Assembly (NCBI GenBank): GCA_012932865.1
Contig: SAXG01000007.1
Location: forward strand, 1 to 64,000
From: Amylostereum areolatum
Taxonomy: Eukaryota > Basidiomycota > Agaricomycetes > Russulales > Stereaceae
DNA length: 64,000 bases
Reading direction: 5' to 3'
A program made the position numbers and the translations under genes. Under the pieces are notes generated by a model. The model was not told the origin of the DNA, did not search any database, and was given only the letters and a program-made list of their open reading frames with translations. Positions 22,946-35,065 of this stretch are shown one piece after another; position 1 is the stretch's first letter, and the number at the start of each line of letters is the position of its first letter.

Positions 22946-24202
22946 ATGGCTGCCCAGTGGATCCGCACCAACCCCCAACCCCCTCTCCCCACCGAACTTG
23001 CCAACTGCACCGAAATCGGTGGAACATGGAACATCGTCATCGGCCAAACTGGCTCTCCCATCCAACACATGAATAACGGCACCGACGATGCCTGGCTCAT
23101 GGAAGTAAATGGCCAATGGGTCGCCATCCCTGCCGTGCTTGTTGCCGCCCTCAACCTGCCACCCCCCACCGTCAACGTCACGGCCCCCCCCATCACCGTC
23201 AACCCCCCTGCGGTCACTGTTAGTGCCCCAGCCGCCGCCGCCGCCAGACCCCCCCGAAAGAAAGTCCACGCGAAAACTCCTGAAGGATTCTCTGGGAAAC
23301 GAGAGGACTTCAATGACTGGATGCGGTCGTGCGAGGAATACATGCGAGCCGCTGAGGATGACCTCGTGACGGACAAGGACAAAGTCCTCTTCATTCTCAC
23401 CTACATGACAGGGGAGGCAGCACGCACCTGGAAGGCCGAGTATGAGGATGCACACTTGGCCAATGGAGCCATGGTCACCTGGGTGGACTTCCACAAAGCA
23501 CTCAAAGGGGCCTTCACCGACGTCAATGAGCAGCACCGTGCCGCAGTCGAACTGGACGGGTTCAAACAGACGAAGGGTACCACTGCCCATGAATACTTCG
23601 CCAAGTTCGAGCAACTCGCAAGGAAGGCAGGATACTCCACGGCGCAGGACCCTATCCACCTCATGCAGCTGCTCAAACACAACGTCTACTATCGGACCAT
23701 CGACTCCATCTACGACAGCGGTCACGTTCCTCAGAGATATGAGGACCTCAAAGAGCGCATCATCCTGATCGACGGTCTACGACAGGAGCGGGAGGACCTT
23801 AAGACCCAGCGCAGTGGACCCGCGCAGAACCAAAAACCCAAAGGACAAGGATCGACCAATGGGCAACAAGGGGGGCAGGTCCCATGGCGCCGCGATGGAA
23901 CCGGCACGGTGCACGGTGGCAAAGGTCAGCCAATGGACGTCAACCGTGTCGACATCAAGGGGCGATGCTTCCGCTGCGGACAGAATGGCCACCAGGTGCG
24001 GGACTGCAGGGTGGACGTGAAGAACATCCGAGACATGTGGGGGAGGGACCGGTACACGGAACCACCAAAGCGGGAGGCTCGAGCACAGACGTTCGAGACG
24101 CCCACCGCCTGGGCTAGGAGCCTGTCGGCCGAAGATCGGAAAAGCGTGATGGACGCGCTTCAAGCTCAGCCGAAGGTGGAGGAGAAGAAGGAGGGTTTTT
24201 GA
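22946..24202 (+). CDS. gag: Element B-prime Gag
   Basis: 418 aa, almost identical to Gag of element B (55763-57019). A central capsid-like helical region (FSGKREDFNDWMRSCEEYM through AAVELDGFKQTKGTTAHEYFAKFEQLA) is followed by a CCHC knuckle, CFRCGQNGHQVRDC (about 23969-24010). It ends EKKEGF at TGA with the slippery heptamer G GGT TTT at 24193-24199. The frame is intact from this ATG, but the copy lacks a 5' LTR promoter, so it is not expected to be expressed normally. Confidence 0.9.
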   Translation: MAAQWIRTNPQPPLPTELANCTEIGGTWNIVIGQTGSPIQHMNNGTDDAWLMEVNGQWVAIPAVLVAALNLPPPTVNVTAPPITVNPPAVTVSAPAAAAARPPRKKVHAKTPEGFSGKREDFNDWMRSCEEYMRAAEDDLVTDKDKVLFILTYMTGEAARTWKAEYEDAHLANGAMVTWVDFHKALKGAFTDVNEQHRAAVELDGFKQTKGTTAHEYFAKFEQLARKAGYSTAQDPIHLMQLLKHNVYYRTIDSIYDSGHVPQRYEDLKERIILIDGLRQEREDLKTQRSGPAQNQKPKGQGSTNGQQGGQVPWRRDGTGTVHGGKGQPMDVNRVDIKGRCFRCGQNGHQVRDCRVDVKNIRDMWGRDRYTEPPKREARAQTFETPTAWARSLSAEDRKSVMDALQAQPKVEEKKEGF

Positions 24203-27200
24203 GGGGGCTGACGATGTACACGGCATCTGAAGCCCAAGTTTCTGTCTCTCGCTCATCTGGTTTTGTGGCGCCTCGGTGGCCTGGTTCTCGTTTACATATG
24301 CGCATTGCTGATTCGGACTGTACTACTACGGGGGATATCCCCATTATGACTTCTCTTACGGACTCTATCGGTACGGGCACGCGTCCCGTTGTTATTTTAG
24401 ATACTCAGGCTTCGATTTGTGAGCCTTCGGCTTTGGATATGGCTTCGGTTTTGGCTTCAGTTTTGGATACGGCTTTGAATACAGACTCGGTTTTGGATAT
24501 GGACCCTGTGAAGTCAGGGACAACGCCGTGCGATGGAAGGGGCACGGCGCCCAAATCATGTTATATGGCACCTGGAACGGCTCAATGGACGCTTCGTCGC
24601 TTAAGGGAAGACACACCCGAAAGTGCGATTGCAATCCTTCGCATCTGGACACACCACCGACGCCGTGACGAGGCTACTTATGAAGCCATCAAGGAAATAA
24701 CTGGCATGGGAGACGAGTTAGCATGTCAAGCTCTACTAGAGCTCGCCACTCCTATGCAGTTCATACGCTCCTCCAGCACCAAGGAACAAACGGTCATTCC
24801 CACACAACTGGTGGTAAATTCCAAACGCATTGTCAAAGCTCTCGCACTCCTGGACAGTGGTTGCACTGGCTCGTGTATCAACACGAAGTTTGTGCAGGAA
24901 AATCACATCCCCACGCGACGGACCGCTCGCCCAATCCCAGTACGAAATGCAGACGGCACTCTCAACACAGGAGGTCCCATCACGGAATATGTCACACTTC
25001 GCCTAAATATTCAAGACCATGAAGAAAACATTGACCTGGCGGTCTCCAATCTAGGAGATACGGACCTTTTCATTGGACATGAGTGGCTAAAGAAGCACAA
25101 CCCTCACATCGACTGGAAATCCGGGTCAATTGAATTTGACCGATGCCCTATCAGCTGCTCTCGTCCCCCTCCCCTCCTCAATATCGATGATGATGAAGAG
25201 GAGGAGGAAGAGCCAGTCCACATGGAAAAAGACGAGCAGCTGTTTGCCTTCGACTGGGATGGCTACAAAGCGACATACCACATCCGGACCCATGCATCGG
25301 ACATTGCAATTGAAGAGCACGCTAAGAAAAAGGAACAGACCTTCTCTGAGCGAGTCCCAACGGCGTACCACGAATTCAAGGACATCTTTGACAAAGACGA
25401 CTTCGACAAGCTCCCTGAGCGACGCCCATGGGACCACGCCATTGAGCTCACTCCTAACTTCAAACCGGTCGATTGCAAAGTTTACCCCCTCACATTGGAC
25501 GAGCAGAAGCAACTGGACGCCTTTTTGGAAGAGAACCTGAGATCTGGCCGGATCCAACCATCCAAATCACCCATGGCCTCCCCATTCTTCTTCATCAAGA
25601 AAAAAGATGGCTCGCTACGTCCTGTGCAGGACTATCGAAAGCTCAATGAGATGACAATAAAGAACCGTTACCCGCTCCCGCTCATCCAAGAGTTGGTTGA
25701 CAAACTTAAAGGAGCACGGCACTTTACCAAGCTCGATGTCCGATGGGGGTACAACAATGTTCGGATTAAAGAAGGGGACGAGTGGAAAGCTGCATTCCGC
25801 ACGAACAAAGGTCTCTACGAGCCTACGGTCATGTTCTTCGGACTCACCAACTCCCCGTCTACGTTCCAAGCCATGATGAATGACCTGTTCAAAGACTTGA
25901 TCCATCAAGGAGTCGTGGTCGTCTATTTGGACGACATCCTCATCTTCACACATACGCTAGAAGAACATCGTCGGATAGTCAAGGAAGTCCTTCGGATCCT
26001 GCGAGAAAACAAACTCTATCTGAAGCCAGAAAAGTGCGAGTTTGAGAAGGCAGAAATCGAATACCTGGGCATGATTGTCGGCGGAGGAAGGGTTCGCATG
26101 GATCCAGCAAAGGTCGCGGCAATCACCAATTGGCCAGCCCCCAAAACGAAGAAACAACTTCAATCGTTTTTGGGCTTTTGCAACTTCTACCGTCGCTTTA
26201 TCAAGGACTTCAGCGGCATTGCTCACCCAATGACTAAACTCACTGGGAAGACGGAATGGGTCTGGGACACCCCACAGCAGGAGGCTTTTGAGGAACTCAA
26301 GCGACATATAACATCACAGCCAGTTCTAGCAATCCCTACAGACGATGGGCAGTTCCGTGTCGAGGCGGACTCCTCTGACTATGCCACAGGCGCGGTACTT
26401 TCGCAACAACAGGACAATGGCAAATGGCACCCAGTCGCCTTCCTCTCAAAGTCCCTCAGCGAAGCTGAAAGGAACTATGAGATTTATGACAAGGAATTAC
26501 TGGCCATCATGACGGCACTAGAGGAATGGAGACAATACCTCATGGGGGCACGAATGGAGTTTGAAATCTGGTCGGATCATCGCAACCTCACGTACTTCCG
26601 CAAGGCGCAGAAGCTAAATCGGAGACAAGCACGATGGTTAACGGAGCTACAAGAGTATCATTGTACGCTACTCCACAAACCTGGCAAAACAATGGGCAAA
26701 CCCGATGCTATTTCCCGACTAGCGGGCCTTGAGAAGGGGGAGAAAGACAATGAAAACATCGTCCTCCTGAAACCGGAACTCTTTCGCACCCTCAACCATG
26801 CAGGAATTATAACCAATGGACCTGACAATGTCTTCATCGAGCGAATTCAAGAGGCTACCCTACTCCGAGACCATGCAGTAGAACGCGCCTTAGCACTCAA
26901 AGTAAAGGGATGGCTGGAACATGCAGATGGAACGGTCACCTGGCAACACAGACTCTATGTCCCAAGAGACAAAGGACTCCGTGCAGACATCATCCAGGCT
27001 CACCATGACGGCCCGCTTGTCGGTCATCCAGGACGATACAAGACCCACGAGCTCATCACGCGCAACTACTGGTGGCCTGCCATTAGAGATGACGTCCGAA
27101 AATATGTCGAAGGATGTGAGACCTGCCAACGTACCAAGATTAGACACGATCGTATTGCCGCTCCACTCCACCCACATGACCCGCCACAAGCACCTTGGGA

Positions 27201-28375
27201 GCACGTATCCATTGACTTCGTCATGCCACTCCCGGTCTCGGATGGAAAAGACGCCATCTGCAATGTGAACTGCATGGGTACCAAGCAGGTTGTATTCTGG
27301 GCCACGACCAAAGACCTAACAGAGGACGAACTCGCCTTCGAGTACCTACGCGAGGTGGTCCCCCATCATGGAATTCCTAGAAAGATCGTCAGTGACCGCG
27401 GGCAGCGTCTTTGTCTCCAAGTTCACCACGGCATTATTCCAACTGCTAGGCATTGAAGGGAACCCGTCCACGGCGTATCACCCTCAGACGGATGGACAGA
27501 CCGAACGCTCCAACATGACCATGGAAAACTACCTTCGCATCTTCATCAATCAGCGACAAGACAATTGGACACGTTACCTCCCACTTGCCATGACTGCGCT
27601 CAACAACATGGTCCATAGTTCAATTGGGATGTCTCCCAACTTTGCCAACTATGGTCGGGAACTCTACCTGGGAACAAACCCTCGACGTGAGACAGACAAC
27701 CCATCGGCGAACGAGTTTGCACAACGCATGCGAGACATCTATGAGGAAGCCCGCTCTGCGCTAAAGGCAGCACAGGACGATCAAAAGCACTTTTACGATC
27801 GCAAGAAGGACGAACCAATAGATTACAAAATTGGCGACTTCGTCTGGCTGGAAGCCAAGACCAGAGATGGCCAAACCGTAATCAAGACGGCACGTCCTAT
27901 GCAAAAGCTAGATGACAAGCGCTTTGGTCCTTTCGAAATCCTGGAGAAAGTCGGAGCATCGGCTTACAAGCTTCGCCTCCCTACATCCTGGTCACGAAAA
28001 CATCCGGTCTTCAACGAGTCCCTCCTATCTCCACACAACGGTCCCGCCTTTGACAATCAGAAAGCACCTACACCTCCACCGCCAGAGTTAGGCCAAGGAG
28101 AGGAAGTCTATGAGGTCGAAAAGATTATAGACTCCAAGAAGGTTGGTCGTGGCTTCAAGTACCTCGTCAGATGGAAAGGCTACCCAGACAATGACAATAC
28201 TTGGGAGCCTCTCACCAATCTCCAGAATGCCAAGAAACGCATTGACAACTTCCACCGTGAACATCCGGGTGCCCCGAAACCTGCACGCCTTAATCGTTGG
28301 AAACTCCTGTCGGAGGAAGAAACTGGATCTGATTACGACGAGGACGTCGAATCTAAGGAAGGGGTGATGTCATGA
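24199..28375 (+). pseudogene. pol: Element B-prime Pol, frameshifted in integrase
   Basis: The -1 frame encodes protease (LLDSGCTG), RT (YLDD), RNase H and the first part of integrase. A one-base insertion (GGGCAG where B has GGCAG, near 27400) ends this frame at 27456. The remaining integrase (YHPQTDGQTERSN) and the chromodomain (EVYEVEKIIDSKK...GYPDNDNTWEPL, about 28100-28215) continue in another frame from about 27400 to 28375. Substitutions relative to B cluster after about 27780. Confidence 0.92.
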
Positions 28376-28825
28376 ACGGTCTATAATTTTCTTTTTACTT
28401 TACATTGGTTACACGCTTTAGGACTTATCGACTTATCACTGGTCCGGCTCCACCTTGGCCCGGACCCGGCTTATCTATATCCCGCCCGCACCCACGTGAC
28501 TCATCTCGGTCCGGGTCTGACTCCTTTCTCTTGACTCATGCTGTACGATACTAACTCACGCTGTGCTCTTTTACATACAACTGCTTACTTATACTTGGTC
28601 TGCTTACTGATCACCGTGTATTGGTTGCTTACCTAAGTCTCTCTCCTCTTGTGTATATAAGGCTCGCTCTCGCTGTACATATTCCTTATCTCGAGCTAGT
28701 CAATTCTACCGACTTTGCTTGCTTTCCCCTGTCTGTCGCCGTGTCTGATCGGCTCTCCTCCGTCGTCCTCACCTTCTAGTCAGCTGTGTCGTAACTTGGT
28801 GCTGTCGCACTAGTCGTTGCTGACA
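28368..28825 (+). repeat. 3' LTR of element B-prime
   Basis: 458 bp, TGTCATGAACGG to GTTGCTGACA, with a TATATAAGG box near 28655. It matches the element B LTRs with scattered substitutions. The pol stop lies 8 nt inside it. Confidence 0.96.
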
Positions 28826-31800
28826 CCCCGTGTTTGTATCTGTCTACTGTCACCAAGAACAGGCAAACACCATCGATCACGCTCAAGGTCAAGCTGATCG
28901 GACGAGTTACCAAAAGAGAAATCGACGCAGACGCGCTGCTTGATAGTGGCGCAGAAGGAATTATCCTGAACCGAAGCTTCATTGAACGCAAGAAGCTTAC
29001 CACAAGAAAACTAGAAAACCCGTTCCCCGTGCGTAATGTGGATGGCACCGAGAACATCATGGGCTGGGTACGCGACACAACGACCCAGCGGATCCGGATA
29101 TACTCGCAAGATTCAAAGGCGTACCATGAGGAAGAAGCTGAGTTCTTCATCACCGACATCGGCGATCATGACATGATCCTTGGAACAGACTGGCTCGATG
29201 AGCACAATCCCACCATAGACTGGCAACGAGACCGTGTTGACATGCTCCGCTGCCCCCCCTCATGCACTCTGTCCAAACCTCCTGTGACAAACCTTGCAAC
29301 CAAGCCACGGAGACCATCATTGGTCCAATCACAGCGTAAGGTTGAAGCAGGTAAAACCCCGAGGACACCTCTCGTTCGGGACGATCCCTTCCCAGAGCCG
29401 ACATATGTGTCCTGGACCCCAGCCCCCACTTATGTTATTCCTGCACGCAGAGTCAAAGGTGTTCGTGTCCGCACGGTCCATCGCTCCCCTCTACCTGCAC
29501 GACCCCTATTTGACCTGACAAAGAAGGACTGCACATGGGACTGGTTGACGGACTGCCAAACTGCGTTTGACGCACTGAAAGCTGTGTTTACTTCCTCCCC
29601 CGTCTTGGTCATGCCTGACCCAAAGAAGCCTTACCTCGTTGAAGTCGATGCCTCGGACTTTGCTACTGGAGGTATACTCTCGCAGAAAGGCGACGACGGT
29701 CACTGGCATCCAGTGGCGTATCTGTCCAAGGCCCTATCGGAACCGGAACGGAACTACGACATCTACGACAAGGAGCTGCTTGCGATCATCCATGCGCTTG
29801 AAGCCTGGCGCCACTACCTCGAAGGCGCCCCCGACACCGTCAAAATCTGGACAGATCACAAGAACCTGGAGCACTTCAAGACGGCACAGAAGCTGAGCCG
29901 CCGACAGGCACGTTGGGCTCTATTCCTCACTCGATTTGACTTCTCGCTCGTTCATAAACCAGGAATTTCCCACTGCCCGGATCCAATGTCTCGATGACCC
30001 GATCACAAGGATGGTGTTGAAAACGACAACAAGGAGCGCGTCTTGCTTGACCCCAAGTACTTTCAAGTACGCGCAACAAGGCCAGGAGCAGTAACCTCCC
30101 TCGGTGATGTCGAACTCCGACGACATATCCGCGACTGCAAAACCAAGGACATCGAGGTCGTTCAAGCCCTGGACGCCATCTTACGAAACGGACCACGTAC
30201 ACTCGTCAAGAACCTTCAAGAGTGGAACTACGAAGAAGGCCTGGTCCTGTTTAGAGGAAAGGTATATGTCCCTGCAGATGACGAGTTGCGACGCGACATT
30301 GTCAAAATGTACCATGAATCGCCCCTGGCTGGACACCCCGGTCGCTTCAAGACTTACGAGCTTGTGAGTCGTGAATATTGGTGGCCTGGCATGTCTGTCT
30401 TTGTCCGCGACTTTGTAGCAGGATGCGCAACCTGCCAGTCGACGAAGACACAGAGCAGCCGACCCCACATCGACATGATCCCAAACGAAGTACCCGATCG
30501 ACCATTTGGCGTCATCTCCACCGACTTCATCGTCGAACTCCCTGACTGCGAAGGCTATAATGCCGTCAATGTTGTGGTCGATCGCCTCACCAAGATGGTG
30601 GTTACCACCCCATGTACAACGAAGATCACCAGTGATGGCACGGCCGACATTCTCTTTGACAAGGTATACCGACACTACGGCTTAGCAGACAAGATCATCT
30701 CGGATCGTGGACCCCAATTTGCTGGACAGGTGATGCGTACACTCAACGAGAAGCTCGGGATCAAGTCCGCCCTCAGCACAGCGTATCACCCACAGACAGA
30801 CGGCCAAACCGAACGCGAGAACCAGAACCTCGAGCAGTTTCTGCGAGTATTCTGCAACTACCATCAAGACGACTGGGTGAAGTGGTTGCCCTTCTTCGAG
30901 TTTTCTCGCAACTCTCGCACCCATGCAGCTACTGGAAAGGCTCCCTTTGAAGTCCTCTACGGCTTCCTCCCGAAAATGTACCCATCCGTAAACCCGTCCT
31001 CAAAGGTCCCCGCAGTTGAAGAACGCCTCCATCAACTTGAAGAAGTCCGACAGGAGATCAAGGCCAGCCTTGTGTCATGAACACCTCCAAATCGTATACA
31101 TCGGACCTACATTTATTGTAGTTTATAGTAGTTTACCATCGGACCTCGCATCGGACTTCGCATCGCGTCCGGCCCTTCGGGCATACCGGTCTTCTCGGCT
31201 TCCTCGGTCAGGATCTAGACCTTGGAGTCATACTTACCTCGCCTCGTGTTGTGACCCACTTCGTACTCCGTGGTACCCACTTCGTAGTCCGTCCTGACCC
31301 ACTCCTACTCCGGCCTCGTTTGTCCTTGTTTGGGCTCTTATCCTCATGTATATAAGGGCTCACTAATCTATGAGGAGGGGTCATCTCGACCTTTTCTATT
31401 CTCCGGCTACCTGGGGGATCCTCCCTAAGTACTGCAGGGGAAGGTCCACACCTTCGTTATCACCCGCCCCCCTCGATCCTATCCTCGTCTCCCCTCGCCT
31501 TGTACCTCGTCGCGACGTCCTGAACCTGCATCGCAGGTAGACCGTTGCTGACACCTTGCCCTCGCATCAGACTTGATGAAGCACTACAACGGCGACACGG
31601 TTAGCGAATCAACGCAGTTTGCCGTCGGAGACAAAGTATGGCTAGAAGGCAAAAATCTGAAGACGACGAGACCGAAAGCTAAGCTTGCTGCCAAACGATT
31701 TGGACCCTTCGAAATCATTGACGTCATCAGCCCAGTCAACTACCGCTTGAAGCTGCTGAAGACGTGGCGAATCCATCCAGTCTTCCATGCCTCGCTGCTC

Positions 31801-32223
31801 ACCGCGTACAAGGAGACAGCCGCTCACGGGCCAAATTATGAACAGCCGCCACCAGACCTCATTGACGATGAAGAAGAATACGACGTTGAAGACATTGTCG
31901 ACTCCAAACCAACTCGTAACAAGAAAGGTATTCAGTACCTCGTCAAGTGGGCCGGCTATCCCGACTCCAAAAACACCTGGCTCCCACGTTCGTCGCTCTC
32001 AAAAGTTACCGACATGATTGACGCTTTCCACAAGCGCCATCCAAATGCGCCCCACCCTGTGCGTTCCCTCGGCATCTCCTTTGACGATTTTCTCGCATCC
32101 ACCCTTGCAGATGACATCGCGCTCCAGGCGAAAGCGCGTCTTAAAGGGGGGGTAATGTTACGGATCGCTCCATTTCTTTCTTCGTTTGCAGACCTTGTAC
32201 ACGCGACGCGTCACGGCACATGA
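28826..32223 (+). pseudogene. pol: Element A-prime pol remnant: protease, RNase H, integrase, chromodomain, no RT
   Basis: Protease LLDSGAEG (about 28940) runs directly into the post-RT segment (LFDLTKKDCTWDW, 29505) and RNase H (VDASDFATGG). The frame stops at 29995-29997, where CGA of element A is TGA (a CpG to TpG change). It reopens through the integrase finger and D-D-E core (30043-31072), is broken by the solo LTR, and resumes at 31559 with the C-terminal integrase region and chromodomain (YDVEDIVDSKP...NTWLPRSSL), running into the 3' LTR. It keeps bases that element A has lost, so it is a useful outgroup for A's frameshifts. Confidence 0.9.
31073..31553 (+). repeat. Solo LTR of a fourth family (D)
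   Basis: 481 bp, TGTCATGAACAC to CGTTGCTGACA, flanked by the direct duplication CCTTG (31068-31072 and 31554-31558). Removing it restores element A-like integrase sequence. A TATATAAG box lies at 31349-31356. Its ends resemble the B LTR but the interior differs, so it is a relative of B. Solo LTRs arise by LTR-LTR recombination that deletes the body. Confidence 0.93.
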
Positions 32224-32575
32224 CTTTCCTTCGCATCACATGCTCCAACGACGTCATTGCCCGGACTTCCGAACGGTGTTCCGCATCCTTATCTATGACA
32301 TCATTGCTCCGGACTTCCGTCCTCCTCCCCATGACTCCTTTCTTATTGTTCCCCCCGCTCGCACCACTATCGCATCACATCGCACCATCGTTCCCACTTG
32401 TATATAAGGACAGTATCCCTTTTCCCTTTTCCTCAGACTGTCCATCTCGTCATACGGTACTGTAGCGCACGTTGCACTACCCTAGACCCCGGCACTCTCG
32501 AATCTATTTTCTTCTCGCTCCTCTCATCGTCGTGACTTAGGCGGTTCATCGGTCTCATAAACTGCGTTTCTGACA
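32156..32575 (+). repeat. 3' LTR of element A-prime
   Basis: 420 bp, TGTTACGGATCG to TCTGACA. It is similar to the A LTRs with about a dozen substitutions and is preceded by the same polypurine tract (AAAGGGGGGGTAA). Confidence 0.95.
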
Positions 32576-35065
32576 CATGTGTCGCAGTTCGAGATTCTGT
32601 GGTACGTAGATCTTCCCTTTTCTGATGATCAGATCATTCTCGAAGTTCCAATCTTCGATTCCTTTTGCAAGGGTACGTGGTCCTGATTTTTTGATTGTAT
32701 CTAGCGCTGTCCAAACCTCATCATCTAGGTGCGAGAAGTTCATTAGTTCTCTGAGAAGTTCTTTATCTCCGATCGCTTTGACTGTTCCCCTTCCAGTGGC
32801 TCTAGCCTTGAATATTGAAGGGTGGAGTAGGATTCGTTCGTCGTTGTCTGGAATGTCTTCTTTATGATCTGATCTTCTAGAAAGTCCGTCCGCTTTATTT
32901 GTACTTCCTGGTTTGTGCACCAGGGTGTAGTCGAAGCAGGATAGGTACAAGCTCCATCGTGCTTGTCGTCGATTGAGCTTCTGGGCTGTTGTAAAATATT
33001 CCAGATTTTTGTGGTCTGTCCAGATTTCGATCTTGTAGTTCGCTCCTTCTAGATAGTGTCGCCAGTGTTCTAGGGCTTTTACCACTCCCAAGAGTTCCTT
33101 GTCGTATATTTCGTAATTCTGTTCCGCTGGTGACAACGATTTGGACAGGTACGCGACCGGATGCCATCTTCTGGTTTCATCCGGTTGTGATAGGATAGCT
33201 CCGTACGCGAAGTCGGAGGCGTCGCTTTCTATGCGGAATGGTTTGTTTTCGTCAGGCATGATCAAGACTGGGGACGACGTGAACTCGTGTTTCAGCCTGT
33301 TGAAAGTATTTTCACATTCAGTCGTCCAGTTCCAATCATGGTCCTTCTTCGTGAGTTGGAATAGTGGTCTTGCGATCTTAGAATAGTCTCTGATGAAACG
33401 TCGATAGAAGTTTCCAAATCCGAGGAGTGATTGAACTTCTTTTACTTTCCTCGGTGTAGGCCATTCGGATAGTCCTTGAACCTTAATCGGGTCCATCTGT
33501 ACCTTGTTATGCGTGATTATCACACCTAGGTACTCGATTGATGATTGTTCGAAGAAGCACTTTTCCGGTTTCAGGAACAGATCGTTTCGTTCCAGAATTT
33601 GAAGGGCTTCTCTCATCAGTCTTCTATGTTCGTCGAGTGTTTCCGTGAATATCAATATGTCGTCCATGTACACCACTACTTTTCCCGTGTCTATTAATCC
33701 CTTGAATAGTGCGTTCATCATTGCTTGGAATGTTGCGGGCGAGTTGGTTAGTCTGAAGAACATCACCATCGGTTCGAACAGGCCTCTGTTTGTTTTGAAC
33801 GCAGCTTTCCATTGATCTCCTTCTTTGATTCGAACATTGTTGTATCCCCATCGGAGATCGAGCTTTGAGAAGATCTTAGCATCTTTGAGTTTGTCGATGA
33901 GATCTGAGATGAGCCGGATCGGGTATTCATTTTTTACCGTGATGGAGTTGAGATAGCGATAGTCCTGTACTGGTCGAAGAGATCCATCTTTCTTCTTGAT
34001 AAAAAAGAAGGGCGACGATATCTCTGATTTTGATTCTCGGATGTATCCTTTTCGTAGATGTTCGTCTACGAATGTGTCTAGTTCCTTTCGTTCTGGTACC
34101 GTCATTGGATACAATTTGCAATTTCGAGGTTTCCATCCTTCGATCAGGTCTATCGCATGATCCCAAGGTCTACTGATTGGGAAGTGTTCCGACGCTTTCT
34201 TTTCGAATACCTTTTGATACTGTTTGTAGCTGGGTGGAATCATCTCCTCGAGTGTCTTCTTCTTCTCTCCCATGGCCACCCTTTCTGCGAGTTCTTGTGC
34301 CTTAGTTGCTCTTGCTGTTATCCAGGTATTGGTTTCGTTCGTTTCTTCTGCAACTGGTATCGCTTCTATGTTAGTTTTTCCATAGAATGTTCTGATCGTC
34401 TTGATCTCGACGAGATCGGAATCAAATTCAGAATCTTCCTGTTCTTCTATTGTTGCGTGGGGGTTTGCCTTTTGTTCTTCGAATGATGGTAGAACGGGTT
34501 CGTCCTTTCCTTGGACGGTCATCCTTTTACTCGTAGTGGAGCACGTACCTGGACATGTCTGTAATGTAATCTGTTTCTTTCTCCAATCAATGCTAGGGTT
34601 GTGTTTTTTGAGCCAAGGGGTTCCTAAGATTACCTCGTCTCCTCCTAGGGCTGTGACGAATAATCCTAGGGTTTCGCGGTGAATTTCTCCATTGATCCCT
34701 TCCATTGTCATCGGAAGGTATACTTTCTGTTTGATCTCTCCCAGAGTGTTCCGAGATCCGTCAACGTTGTATATCGGTATCGGTTTCTTAAGTTGGATCA
34801 GATTCATCTTGTGTTTTCGCACGAAATCTGGATGGATCAGGGTGCTGCTCGCTCCGCTATCTAGTAGTGCTTTTGCTGCGGCTTTACGGAACTTTCCATG
34901 AAACATAACAGGTATATGAATTGATGGAGCGTGCGTTGCCCCATCTTGGTATGACCTTATATACACTGTTCTATTTACGTCATCTCCTGTTTCCTGCACA
35001 GGAGATCGATTTGAAAAGTTTATTGTCTGTGTCCTTTCAACAGCCGCGGTTGAAGGACGATTCAA
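32576..35065 (-). pseudogene. pol: Element C-prime Pol, truncated before integrase
   Basis: An open frame from the -1 junction through protease (LLDSGASSTLIHPDF), RT ([22 protein letters not shown]) and RNase H (IESDASDFAYGAILS) ends at the A-prime LTR, where the last residues come from LTR sequence. Unlike element C, it has a sense codon (Gln) where C has a stop at 50080-50082. It is therefore intact up to the truncation. Confidence 0.92.

Larger units (their letters stand above)
22897..28825 (+). mobile_element. Element B-prime: 5'-truncated copy of family B
   Basis: Near-identical to element B from its position 55714 onward. The 5' LTR, primer site and gag leader (about 1.6 kb) are missing. 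The 3' LTR is complete and followed by CCCCG, the probable target duplication, then by element A-prime sequence. So B-prime had inserted into A-prime before its left end was lost. One inserted G near 27401 breaks the integrase frame. Confidence 0.93.
28826..32575 (+). mobile_element. Element A-prime: decayed 3' half of a family A copy
   Basis: It begins abruptly at a point matching element A 5731 (protease) and ends with a complete A-type LTR. An internal deletion removed RT (junction at 29497-29501), a nonsense change lies near 29995, and a foreign solo LTR interrupts the integrase region. The flank after the LTR (CATGT) is pol sequence of C-prime, so A-prime inserted into C-prime. The 5' half is lost. 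Confidence 0.93.

Noticed and set aside
22898..23725. 275-codon minus-strand open frame opposite B-prime gag (repeated at 55715-56542)
   Set aside because: It is the antisense of a well-supported gag frame, present only because the copies are identical; Val/Gly/Asp-rich shadow composition and no motif.
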